The notes below the pieces were generated by a model. That model searched no databases. It saw nothing but the letters and a program-made list of their open reading frames with translations, and was not told the origin of the DNA. Position numbers and translations under genes: made by a program. Below, in pieces: positions 1 through 5,379 of a DNA stretch of 5,379 bases; the first letter of the stretch is position 1; every line of letters starts with the position of its first letter. This DNA is from Pseudomonadota bacterium (lineage in GTDB: Bacteria; Pseudomonadota; Alphaproteobacteria; Sphingomonadales; SMXR01): positions 1 to 5,379 of the forward strand of contig JACZYI010000138.1 in assembly GCA_022571175.1 (NCBI GenBank), given 5' to 3'.

Positions 1-951
1 CCAAAGGGTCAGTGAAATGCCCTCGGGCAGTTTTTCTTCAGCGGTCAAAAGCCATTCGTTCACAGACTCCGAGGTTTTGACCACATCCATGGTCTCGGTG
101 GTCATGATCTGCACCAGAATGGCCGGTTCGCCATCCATGGTGGCCAGAATTTCAGTATCTTCAAAACCATCGACAACATTGGCCACATCGCCCACACGGA
201 TGACACTGCCATCAGGCATCTGGCGCAGTATGATTTGATTAAAATCTTCCCGCGTATCCGCCAGGTTTCGGGCCCGCAACATAACATCACCGGTCTCAGT
301 TTCAATTCGGCCAGAAGAAATGTTGATTGAGCTGTTGCGAATGGCGCGGGCCACATCGTCAAACGTAAGCCCATAGCGCCGCATGGCCTGTTCCGAGAGT
401 TCCACCGAGACTTCTTCAGCCCGGACCCCGAACAGTTGCACGATTGAAACGTCGGAAAGCAGAAGTATCTCATCCTGTATTTGTTCGGCCGTGCGTTTTA
501 AAAGCATGGGATCAACATTGCCATGGACGCCGATGCGGATAAGTTCACTCCGGGTCAAAAATTGTTCTATCCTGGGCTCCAGCATATCTCTCGGGAAAGT
601 GCTGATGCCGTCAATCCGGAGTTTCATCTGATTGATAAAGCGGGCGGTATCGACTTTCGGATCTGATTCAATAAAGACCTGGGCAAATCCCTCAACCGAT
701 CTTGATTGAATGCGATCAATATTATCCATGTCCGAAAGCGCTTCTTCAATCCGGATAACAATCTGTTCTTCCACTTCCTGGGGTGCAGCGCCAGGCCAGG
801 ACGCAGTAATTTGATAAAAATTAACCGGGACAGTAATGGAGACTTCACGCTCCATGTTTCCGATGGCAAGCATGCCTGTAATGAGAATTCCGGCCATCAA
901 CAAATTGGCGGCGACTTTGTTGCGGGCCCACCAGGCGATTATTCCATTCAT
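1..951 (-). CDS. RND efflux transporter permease, inner-membrane subunit (N-terminal 317 residues; runs off the window)
   Basis: This frame stays open from an ATG at 951 down to position 1, giving 317 codons with no stop. The product begins MNGIIAWWARNKVAANLLMA, a short cytoplasmic start followed by the first transmembrane helix (about residues 11-30), as in AcrB/HAE-type pumps. Next comes a periplasmic porter region with the family's PGAAPQEVEEQI segment (residues 53-64), then DNIDRIQSRSVEGFAQVFIE (76-95) and a second porter segment with RRYGLTFDDVARAIR (191-205). RND permeases are usually about 1,020-1,050 residues, so roughly 30% is present. The fragment ends before the central helices that carry the proton-relay aspartates, so those cannot be checked. 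Such pumps export small molecules from the inner membrane or periplasm using the proton gradient, together with an adaptor and an outer-membrane channel. The start lies 9 nt after the adaptor stop, with AGGGGG just upstream overlapping that stop, which implies co-transcription and probably translational coupling. The substrate cannot be inferred. Confidence 0.93.
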   Translation of the reverse strand, partial: MNGIIAWWARNKVAANLLMAGILITGMLAIGNMEREVSITVPVNFYQITASWPGAAPQEVEEQIVIRIEEALSDMDNIDRIQSRSVEGFAQVFIESDPKVDTARFINQMKLRIDGISTFPRDMLEPRIEQFLTRSELIRIGVHGNVDPMLLKRTAEQIQDEILLLSDVSIVQLFGVRAEEVSVELSEQAMRRYGLTFDDVARAIRNSSINISSGRIETETGDVMLRARNLADTREDFNQIILRQMPDGSVIRVGDVANVVDGFEDTEILATMDGEPAILVQIMTTETMDVVKTSESVNEWLLTAEEKLPEGISLTLW

Positions 952-960
952 TGCTGCCCC

Positions 961-2148
961 CTATTTCTGAACGGCTGTGAAGGTCTGGCCCGGCCCGCGT
1001 TCGAGCGGTTCCACAGCCATGCCATCATAGGGTGCACGGATTGTTGAGATCACCACCAGCTCACCGGCGGCGATGCCCGTGGAGATAACAACTTTTTCGG
1101 CGTCTGAATAAAGGACTCGCACTGTGCGAATGTCCAAAACTCCATCGTCAGTCACCACATAGACGCTGTCAGCACCGCGAAGGGCAGCACGTGGTACCAC
1201 ATGGGCCTGAGTAATGGTCTGGCCTTCAATTTCGGCATTCACGAACAGGCCCACCGCCATGGGAACATCGTCATCTGCGCCCGCGCCATAAGGATCATTG
1301 ACCTCTGCTGCGGCATAAATCATGCGCGTGCTGCTGTCTATGGAGGCAAAAATCCGAACAATTTGGCCGGTCCAGTGACGCATTTCACCGGCCACGACGG
1401 CACTGAAGGTTACGCCAATTCGGTCTCCATCATTTGCTTTATAGGCAATCGGCAGGCCCAGTGTAGCCAGTTGACTGTCTGTGAGCGGTAACAAGACCTC
1501 AACTTTTTCAGCCGAATATACCCTGCCAAGGGCAACACCGGTTGAGACAAACTGACCAAGGTCGGCGGATTTTTCCAACACATGGCCGTCAAAAGGTACC
1601 GAAATATTGGTTCGCTCCAGATTGAGCCGGGCTCGGTCGAGATCAGCCACCGAGGATGCCAGTCTAGCGCGCGCACTTAAAACCTGTGGCTCCTTGAGCG
1701 CCAGGGGTGTGGCTGGTCCGGCCACTTTCTCATCCCACTGGCTGCGGGCAACCTCGGCTTCGGCCTCGCGCAATGCCAATTGTAATTCTGCATCAACGAC
1801 CTGCGCTTCGGCCTGAATGACGGTGATGCGATAATCCTGGTCTTCGATTTTGATTAGAGTTTCATTCGCCCGGACCGAACCACCCTCGACAAAACTGTCC
1901 GAGACCATAATTATGCGACCCGGAACCTGAGGTACCAGATTGATTACGACCTTGGGACGGACCTCACCCTGGGCGTTGACCGACAATACCAAATCGGTCT
2001 GCACAACCCGGTCCACAAACAAAGAGAGCGGACGAGGGCTTTCGGTGGATTTTTCAGGTTCAGGTCTTGTGGCGAACATCACCATTATCATGGCCGCGCC
2101 ACCTGCAAGGATTATGACCGGTGCCAGAATTTTGACTATTTTTCGCAT
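961..2148 (-). CDS. RND efflux periplasmic adaptor (HlyD/MFP family)
   Basis: The 395-residue product is a membrane-fusion protein that bridges an RND permease and an outer-membrane channel. Residues 1-26 are a basic start (MRKIVK) and one hydrophobic segment. There is no lipobox cysteine, so it is probably anchored by an uncleaved helix rather than a lipid. The first half of the lipoyl domain is seen at 64-101 (PQVPGRI, then FVEGGSVRANETLIKIEDQD). An alpha-helical hairpin follows at about 108-178, rich in Ala, Glu, Gln and Arg. The second lipoyl half carries LERTNISVPFDGHVLEKSADLGQFV (177-201). Beta-barrel and membrane-proximal domains run from about 215 to 385, with VVPRAALRG (317-325) as the usual late MFP motif. 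The length is typical. The ATG at 2148 is chosen because it gives the full signal/anchor segment; its ribosome-binding site is weak. It is the first gene of the operon and the permease follows 9 nt after its stop. The substrate is unknown. Confidence 0.93.
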   Translation of the reverse strand: MRKIVKILAPVIILAGGAAMIMVMFATRPEPEKSTESPRPLSLFVDRVVQTDLVLSVNAQGEVRPKVVINLVPQVPGRIIMVSDSFVEGGSVRANETLIKIEDQDYRITVIQAEAQVVDAELQLALREAEAEVARSQWDEKVAGPATPLALKEPQVLSARARLASSVADLDRARLNLERTNISVPFDGHVLEKSADLGQFVSTGVALGRVYSAEKVEVLLPLTDSQLATLGLPIAYKANDGDRIGVTFSAVVAGEMRHWTGQIVRIFASIDSSTRMIYAAAEVNDPYGAGADDDVPMAVGLFVNAEIEGQTITQAHVVPRAALRGADSVYVVTDDGVLDIRTVRVLYSDAEKVVISTGIAAGELVVISTIRAPYDGMAVEPLERGPGQTFTAVQK

Positions 2149-2171
2149 GGCTCGCTGTCTTTCTGTTTTGG

Positions 2172-2200
2172 GAACCCTTTTTGATATTTCATCCGGGTTC
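2172..2200. repeat. Inverted repeat at the predicted start of the efflux mRNA
   Basis: GAACCC (2172-2177) and GGGTTC (2195-2200) are perfect inverted copies separated by 17 nt. The predicted transcription start of the efflux operon (about 2199) falls at the outer end of this repeat. It could therefore be a repressor operator at +1 or a weak 5' hairpin in the mRNA. Six base pairs with a 17-nt loop make a modest RNA stem, so the operator reading is somewhat more natural. It has no U-tract and is not an intrinsic terminator. Confidence 0.35.
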
Positions 2201-2205
2201 TCATT

Positions 2206-2234
2206 ATTATATCAATCCTCTTGACCGAGTTCAT
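2206..2234 (-). promoter_or_regulatory. Predicted sigma-70-type extended -10 promoter for the efflux operon
   Basis: Read on the minus strand, a perfect TATAAT (2211-2206) is preceded by TGA, which makes an extended -10 (TGnTATAAT). A weak -35 (ATGAAC, 2234-2229) lies 17 nt upstream, matching TTGACA at three of six positions; a strong extended -10 can compensate for this. Transcription would begin near 2199, leaving a leader of about 50 nt before the adaptor ATG at 2148. This is a pattern match only. Confidence 0.5.
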
Positions 2235-2247
2235 TTCTGCCCCAACC

Positions 2248-2281
2248 ATATATCGTAACAATATATATTGGCAAGATATAT
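2248..2281. promoter_or_regulatory. Nested AT-rich dyad, candidate operator shared by the divergent promoters
   Basis: A perfect 12-bp palindrome CAATATATATTG (2259-2270) sits exactly at the centre of an outer inverted pair, ATATATC (2248-2254) and GATATAT (2275-2281). Both symmetries share the same axis, between 2264 and 2265. Over the 34 bp, 14 of 17 mirrored positions are complementary. The dyad overlaps the predicted rightward -35 box and lies upstream of the leftward one, as a shared regulator site would. Alternating AT tracts make symmetry more likely by chance, so this is a candidate only. No known regulator consensus is assigned. Confidence 0.4.
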
Positions 2282-2297
2282 TTATTCAAGATATTAT
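2268..2297 (+). promoter_or_regulatory. Predicted sigma-70-type promoter for the TolB/TPR gene cluster
   Basis: TTGGCA (2268-2273, five of six matches to TTGACA) and TATTAT (2292-2297, five of six matches to TATAAT) are separated by 18 nt. This predicts a start near 2304 and a leader of about 175 nt before the ATG at 2479. The octamer CAAGATAT occurs at 2272-2279 and again at 2287-2294, inside this promoter and 15 bp apart. AT-rich DNA offers other possible -10 boxes, so the exact placement is uncertain. Confidence 0.4.
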
Positions 2298-2407
2298 CAT
2301 TAAAATATTTTCCCCGAGCGTCAGGCTTTGGAGTGTCCTATTACGAATATTGGGTGGCAGGTGGCACTTTCCAACCCAAATCGGATGATTTTATGACCCG
2401 AAACATC

Positions 2408-2455
2408 TGGTCTGCCCTATGGCGATTGGCAAAACTATTTGCTATGGTCTGCCCT
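2408..2455 (+). repeat. 11-bp direct repeat flanking a small hairpin in the leader of the TolB/TPR gene
   Basis: TGGTCTGCCCT occurs perfectly at 2408-2418 and 2445-2455. Between the copies, TGGCAAA (2427-2433) and TTTGCTA (2438-2444) can form a 7-bp RNA stem, including one G-U pair, with a 4-nt loop. The second repeat copy starts on the next base. Each copy contains TCTGCCC, which is largely complementary to the G-rich ribosome-binding site at 2462-2468. The sequence is visible; a regulatory role is inference. Confidence 0.4.
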
Positions 2456-2461
2456 CAAGGC

Positions 2462-2469
2462 GGGGGGAG
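2462..2469 (+). promoter_or_regulatory. G-rich ribosome-binding site of the TolB/TPR gene
   Basis: GGGGGGAG ends 9 nt before the ATG at 2479. An earlier ATG at 2472 is followed directly by a TAA stop, so it cannot be the start of this gene. The site supports 2479 as the true start. The nearby TCTGCCC at 2448-2454 could pair with it, with one mismatch, through a 7-nt loop. Confidence 0.6.
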
Positions 2470-2478
2470 CAATGATAA

Positions 2479-4167
2479 ATGTCATTATTTGAAGAACTCA
2501 AGCGCAGAAATATATTCAAAGTGGCTGCTGCTTATGCAGTTATTGGCTGGATTTTGGTGCAGATCACCACAGTTGCCCAACCGGCCTTCGCTATGCCTGA
2601 TTGGGTCACTACAGTGGTCTTTTATTTCACTATCATTGGTTTTCCGATCGCTCTTGTCCTGGCCTGGGCCTTTGAGATGACACCCGAGGGCATTCGGGCC
2701 ACTACAGAAAAACCGGATGCGGGCGATCAAAAACACCATTCGGGGGCGCTCTTTATATTTGTGACTCTCGGCATTGGATTTTCCTACTGGCTGGGCACTC
2801 TGGATATTTCTGATGAATTTGAGCCGGAAGCCGGGACTGGCAAAATCACTCAAACGGCCAAAGATGAGCCCGCACTCGTCCCCGGTTTTTCGGGTCGGGC
2901 TGCGATTGCGGTTATGCCGTTTGTGAATTTATCTGACGATGCTGCTCAGGAATATTTCGCCGACGGCATCACCGAAGACATTATCACCAGTCTGCAATCG
3001 ATCCGGACTTTTCCGATCATTGCTCGCACTTCGACCTTTTCCTATAAGGGCACGTCCCCTGATCTTCGCCAGGTGGCCCGTGAGCTAGGGGTCGGTTACA
3101 TACTGGAGGGCTCGGTTCGAAAAGTGGATAATCGGGTGCGGATTACGGCGCAACTGATTAATGCTCAGGGCCAGCATGTGTGGGCCGAAAATTATGACCG
3201 CGAACTCAAAAATATATTTGAACTACAGGACGAGATTACCCGCCATATTGTGACAGCGATTGAGCCTGAGATTCTGGCGGTGGAAATTGACCGGGTGAAT
3301 CTGGTACAAAAACCGGACCTGGAAGCCTGGGACTATTATTTGCAGGCGTTGGCCGATTCAATCATCATTTTTGGCTATACGGATATCAACGGAGAGCGCG
3401 TCACTTTAGAGCGAAACCTGCGGGCGCGGGAGCTGGCCTTAATGGCAATTGAGATTGATCCAAATTTTGCCAAGGCCTACACGCTGTTGAGCCATATTGA
3501 GGGTATGTTTATTTTTAATTTGAGGCCGGACGTGAGTGATGAATTTGCTGAGGCCGCTTTGGAGCGGGCCATAGTTTATGGTGAGCGCGCTCGATCTATC
3601 AGTCCTTTTGATGCCACTGGCTGCTCCTGCCATGCGATACTTCTGCTCTGGGCCGGGCGGGCTAATGAAGCGATGACAATCCAGAAGCAAAATGTCGAGG
3701 TTAATCCCGCCAGTGCAAATGCCCGCGCCATATATGCCATGATTTTAAGTCATTTCGAAGATTATGATTTGGCGCTGGAAGAGATCAATCTCGGTGTTCG
3801 TCTCAGCCCGCGTGACATGGGCATGTCCTATTATCTGTCGATCAAGGCCGAAATTCTTCAGGCCATGGGAAACTTCAATGAGGCAGTGTCGGTTGCGGAC
3901 CAGGCTTTGTTTCATACTCAACTGAACTTTGATGCTCACATCATCAAGGTTATTTCCCTGTTTGCATTGGATCGCCGGAAGGATGCGAGCGATGCACTCG
4001 CCAGTCTTATGGCTATTTTCCCGAATTTCACCACCGCTCTGCTTTTTGATCAGCCTGTGGCAACTCCGCTGAAAATGGCCTTGGGTTTAGGCGATGCCGG
4101 ACTTAGTTATCCCGAACTTGTGACTCAAATCTTCACCGAGCTTGGCTGGAGCGGTGCTTCCGAATAG
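2479..4167 (+). CDS. Membrane-anchored TolB/FlgO-like domain protein with C-terminal TPR region
   Basis: The 562-residue product has three parts. Residues 1-107 are a membrane anchor: the basic stretch LKRRNIFKVAAAYAV, a helix at about 15-34, a second at 43-65 with GFPIALVLAWAFEMTPEGI, and a third at about 89-107. By the positive-inside rule the rest is periplasmic. Residues 140-265 match the TolB N-terminal/FlgO-like domain found in many bacterial TPR proteins and membrane adenylate cyclases: AIAVMPFVNLSDDAAQEYFA, DGITEDI, IARTSTFSYKG, LGVGYILEGSVRK and RVRITAQLINA, ending in YDRELKNIFELQDEI. Residues about 312-520 are helical repeats of TPR type, clearest at 411-444 (ARAIYAMILSHFEDYDLALEEINLGVRLSP) and 450-483. 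Relatives often carry a cyclase, kinase or winged-helix domain; none is present, so it is probably a scaffold or interaction protein, not an enzyme. It heads the rightward cluster, 75 nt before a paralogue of its own anchor. The precise function is unknown. Confidence 0.85.
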   Translation: MSLFEELKRRNIFKVAAAYAVIGWILVQITTVAQPAFAMPDWVTTVVFYFTIIGFPIALVLAWAFEMTPEGIRATTEKPDAGDQKHHSGALFIFVTLGIGFSYWLGTLDISDEFEPEAGTGKITQTAKDEPALVPGFSGRAAIAVMPFVNLSDDAAQEYFADGITEDIITSLQSIRTFPIIARTSTFSYKGTSPDLRQVARELGVGYILEGSVRKVDNRVRITAQLINAQGQHVWAENYDRELKNIFELQDEITRHIVTAIEPEILAVEIDRVNLVQKPDLEAWDYYLQALADSIIIFGYTDINGERVTLERNLRARELALMAIEIDPNFAKAYTLLSHIEGMFIFNLRPDVSDEFAEAALERAIVYGERARSISPFDATGCSCHAILLLWAGRANEAMTIQKQNVEVNPASANARAIYAMILSHFEDYDLALEEINLGVRLSPRDMGMSYYLSIKAEILQAMGNFNEAVSVADQALFHTQLNFDAHIIKVISLFALDRRKDASDALASLMAIFPNFTTALLFDQPVATPLKMALGLGDAGLSYPELVTQIFTELGWSGASE

Positions 4168-4228
4168 CTGTTTTCCCCGACTTGGCATTAACCCGCTGAT
4201 AGTGTTAGGGTTCCAACCACATTTGTCT

Positions 4229-4234
4229 AAGGAG
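4229..4234 (+). promoter_or_regulatory. Shine-Dalgarno site that fixes a GTG start
   Basis: AAGGAG ends 8 nt before a GTG at 4243. This strong, well-spaced site is the reason for choosing the GTG over the ATG at 4267, which would delete the Tyr-Asn-Glu-Leu part of the conserved start of the anchor domain. Confidence 0.7.
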
Positions 4235-4242
4235 CTTGCCCA

Positions 4243-4650
4243 GTGTTGTGGTTCTATAATGAACTCATGCGTCGAAATGTCTTCAAGGTCGCAGCGGTCT
4301 ATGCGGTGGTGGGCTGGATTATTACCCAGATCGCCAGTGTTTTTTCTCCTGACTTCGGCTTGCCGGACGGGACGGGAGTATTCGTGCTGGCGCTGGTGCT
4401 GGTGGGATTCCCGGTGGCCGTTTATCTGGCCTGGACCTACGAGGTGACGCCCGACGGCATAAAAAAAACCGAACAGGTGAAGCGCGAGGCTTCTGTCACA
4501 CCAGCCACCGGACGCAAGCTGGATTTCATCATCATTATCACGCTAGTTTTGGCGCTGGGCTATTTTCTGTGGGGCCAACAGTTATCGGAGCCTGCGCCCG
4601 AGCCATCAGGCTCGCCAGACTCACTGGAAACAGAGTCAGGACAGAACTAG
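4243..4650 (+). CDS. Small inner-membrane protein: stand-alone paralogue of the anchor domain of the preceding gene
   Basis: The 135-residue product begins with a GTG codon behind a strong AAGGAG. Residues 7-73 align without gaps with residues 6-72 of the upstream TolB/TPR protein, and about half the positions are identical. Shared landmarks are EL-RRN-FKVAA-YAV-GWI, LPD or MPD, GFP-A--LAW and E-TP-GI. Predicted helices are at about 16-34, 45-65 and 94-110. A short, acidic, Pro/Ser-rich tail (111-135) would be periplasmic. The protein stops where its paralogue enters the TolB/FlgO-like and TPR parts, so it is an anchor without an effector. The reading frame is intact, with a good ribosome-binding site and a clean stop, so it does not look like decay. 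The next gene starts three bases after its stop, suggesting co-translation with the S9 peptidase. The role is unknown; pairing with the larger paralogue through the shared membrane domain is inference. Confidence 0.8.
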   Translation: MLWFYNELMRRNVFKVAAVYAVVGWIITQIASVFSPDFGLPDGTGVFVLALVLVGFPVAVYLAWTYEVTPDGIKKTEQVKREASVTPATGRKLDFIIIITLVLALGYFLWGQQLSEPAPEPSGSPDSLETESGQN

Positions 4651-4653
4651 ACA

Positions 4654-5379
4654 ATGCATAAATTACTGGGAATGTTGCTCATAAGCATGAGCCTCATGGC
4701 TTGTTCCGATGAAGGGGGGATATCATCTGTGACGAATGGTCAGACAGTGGCGCCCTATGGCACCTGGGCATCCCCCATCTCGGCGGCCGATGTCTATGAC
4801 AATTCCAATAATGTCGGCACCATCCGGGGCGGGGCGGATGGTGTTTACTGGCTCGAATCCCGCGCTGAAGAAGGCGGACGCTTGGCAGTCATCGGCTTTG
4901 ATGCGGGCGGTGTGGCCACTATTTTAACGCCGCGCGCGTTCAACGTACGCACCCGGGTGCATGAATATGGCGGCGCAGCTTATTTGATCCACGGGGATAT
5001 GGTCATTTTTTCGAATTTCAAAGACCAGCGACTTTACCGGCAGGTTGCGGTCGGCATACCCGAAGCGCTGACACCTGAATCCGGCTCTGATTTGCGCTAT
5101 GCGGATTGCATTATGGATCAATCGCGAGACCGTCTGATTTGTGTGCGTGAAGATCACCGCCGTGCGAGCGGTGCGGGCGAAGCGGTCAACACCCTGGTGG
5201 CCATAGACCTCGCCACTGGCGGTGAGGGCGAGGTGCTGTTCGAAGGCACGGACTTTGTGGCGGCGCCCAGACTAAATGCAAAAGGTGATCGTCTGGTCTG
5301 GCTGGCCTGGCAACACCCCAACATGCCCTGGGATGATGTGGCACTCTATGAAGCCCATTTTAATCCGGACGGCACGCTT
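4654..5379 (+). CDS. Predicted lipoprotein S9-family (prolyl oligopeptidase family) peptidase, N-terminal part; runs off the window
   Basis: The frame is open from the ATG at 4654 to the window end (242 codons). Residues 1-17 form a lipoprotein signal: a Lys, a hydrophobic run and the lipobox LMAC, with Cys17 as the predicted lipidated residue. Residues 18-19 are Ser-Asp; without Asp directly after Cys, outer-membrane retention is expected. The mature part matches the N-terminal beta-propeller region of S9 peptidases annotated as dipeptidyl-peptidase or acyl-aminoacyl-peptidase-like: APYGTWASPISA (33-44), VYWLESRAEEGGR (64-76), FNVRTRVHEYGGAAYL (96-111), FSNFKDQRLYRQ (119-130), LRYAD (147-151), RLICVREDH (160-168) and WQHPNMPWDD (219-228). 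The Ser-Asp-His catalytic domain lies C-terminally in this family, beyond the window, so activity cannot be judged. The ribosome-binding site is weak and distant (AGGA, about 12 nt away), consistent with coupling to the gene that ends 3 nt earlier. Confidence 0.88.
   Translation, partial: MHKLLGMLLISMSLMACSDEGGISSVTNGQTVAPYGTWASPISAADVYDNSNNVGTIRGGADGVYWLESRAEEGGRLAVIGFDAGGVATILTPRAFNVRTRVHEYGGAAYLIHGDMVIFSNFKDQRLYRQVAVGIPEALTPESGSDLRYADCIMDQSRDRLICVREDHRRASGAGEAVNTLVAIDLATGGEGEVLFEGTDFVAAPRLNAKGDRLVWLAWQHPNMPWDDVALYEAHFNPDGTL

Larger units (their letters stand above)
2149..2478. promoter_or_regulatory. Divergent intergenic region between the efflux operon and the TolB/TPR gene cluster
   Basis: No convincing gene lies in these 330 bases. 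The left third has the efflux promoter and 5' leader. The centre (about 2244-2310) is a strongly AT-rich island with stacked dyads and direct repeats. The right third (about 2320-2478) is less AT-rich and looks like a transcribed leader with an 11-bp direct repeat, a small hairpin and a G-rich ribosome-binding site. Because both flanking genes point outward, all promoters for both units within this window should lie here. No regulator gene adjoins the region, so whatever binds it is encoded elsewhere. Confidence 0.7.

Noticed and set aside
102..869. Two minus-strand open frames (102-473 and 624-869) within the permease region that might suggest a broken gene
   Set aside because: They are in other frames. 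The permease frame itself is continuous from 951 to 1 with clear RND motifs throughout, so there is no frameshift.
706..1047. Plus-strand open frame across the adaptor-permease junction
   Set aside because: It lies antisense to two well-supported genes, and its product has low-complexity, unfamiliar sequence and no ribosome-binding site. It is a shadow.
2221..2254. TTGACC at 2221-2226 as a rightward -35 box
   Set aside because: The hexamer is good, but no acceptable -10 box lies 16-18 nt downstream; the nearest TATA-like sequence leaves a spacer of 20 nt or more.
2333..2680. Plus-strand open frame (GTG start) in the leader, overlapping the start of the TolB/TPR gene in another frame
   Set aside because: The product is not recognisable, there is no good ribosome-binding site, and it overlaps 200 bases of a gene with clear family motifs. 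A short leader peptide cannot be fully excluded.
2485..2853. Minus-strand open frame opposite the TolB/TPR gene
   Set aside because: It is antisense to the conserved anchor domain and its protein is unrecognisable.
4182..4197. TTGGCA near the end of the gap between the TolB/TPR gene and the small anchor gene as a sigma-54 or sigma-70 promoter
   Set aside because: The GG-to-GC spacing is 9 nt rather than the required 10 for sigma-54, and no -10 box fits at sigma-70 spacing.
4190..4212. AACCC/GGGTT inverted repeat after the TolB/TPR stop as a terminator
   Set aside because: It has only 5 bp, a 13-nt loop and no T-tract, so it is not a credible intrinsic terminator. The next gene is therefore likely read from the same transcript.
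4736..5157. Open frames on both strands (4736-4927 plus, 4924-5157 minus) inside the peptidase gene
   Set aside because: They are out of frame with, or antisense to, the S9 peptidase frame, which is open from 4654 to the window end and carries the family motifs.

Overview
The window looks like chromosomal DNA from a Gram-negative proteobacterium. It encodes an inner-membrane RND efflux pump with its periplasmic adaptor, and an S9-family peptidase with a lipobox signal peptide. The TolB/FlgO-like plus TPR protein starts with a membrane anchor (LKRRN-F-KVAAAYAV-GW) that I associate mainly with marine Gammaproteobacteria, and also with some Alphaproteobacteria. Base composition is intermediate, with an AT-rich island between the divergent genes. 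The taxonomic guess is inference only.

Layout. The left part (1-2148, minus strand) is a two-gene efflux operon. The RND adaptor is transcribed first (2148 to 961). After a 9-nt gap comes the RND permease (951 to beyond position 1), of which only the first 317 residues are present. The outer-membrane channel is not visible and may lie further left or elsewhere. A 330-bp gene-free divergent region (2149-2478) separates this operon from a rightward cluster. It holds a good extended -10 promoter for the pump genes, a plausible promoter for the rightward genes, and a nested 34-bp dyad between them. It also holds an inverted repeat at the start of the efflux mRNA and, on the right, a leader with an 11-bp direct repeat around a hairpin next to the ribosome-binding site.

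The rightward cluster has three genes. The first (2479-4167) is a 562-residue inner-membrane protein with a multi-helix anchor, a TolB/FlgO-like domain and a TPR region. The second (4243-4650) is a 135-residue protein that is essentially only the membrane anchor of the first, about half identical to it, with no periplasmic effector domain. The third starts at 4654, three bases after that stop, and is the N-terminal part of a predicted lipoprotein S9 (prolyl-oligopeptidase family) peptidase. It is cut by the window end before the catalytic domain.

How they may work together. The pump genes form a standard tripartite exporter of unknown substrate. The most interesting arrangement is on the right: two paralogous membrane anchors, one with and one without a TolB/TPR body, next to a surface or periplasmic peptidase. 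A working hypothesis is that the anchors interact and link peptidase or peptide metabolism to the envelope. The sequence alone does not prove this.
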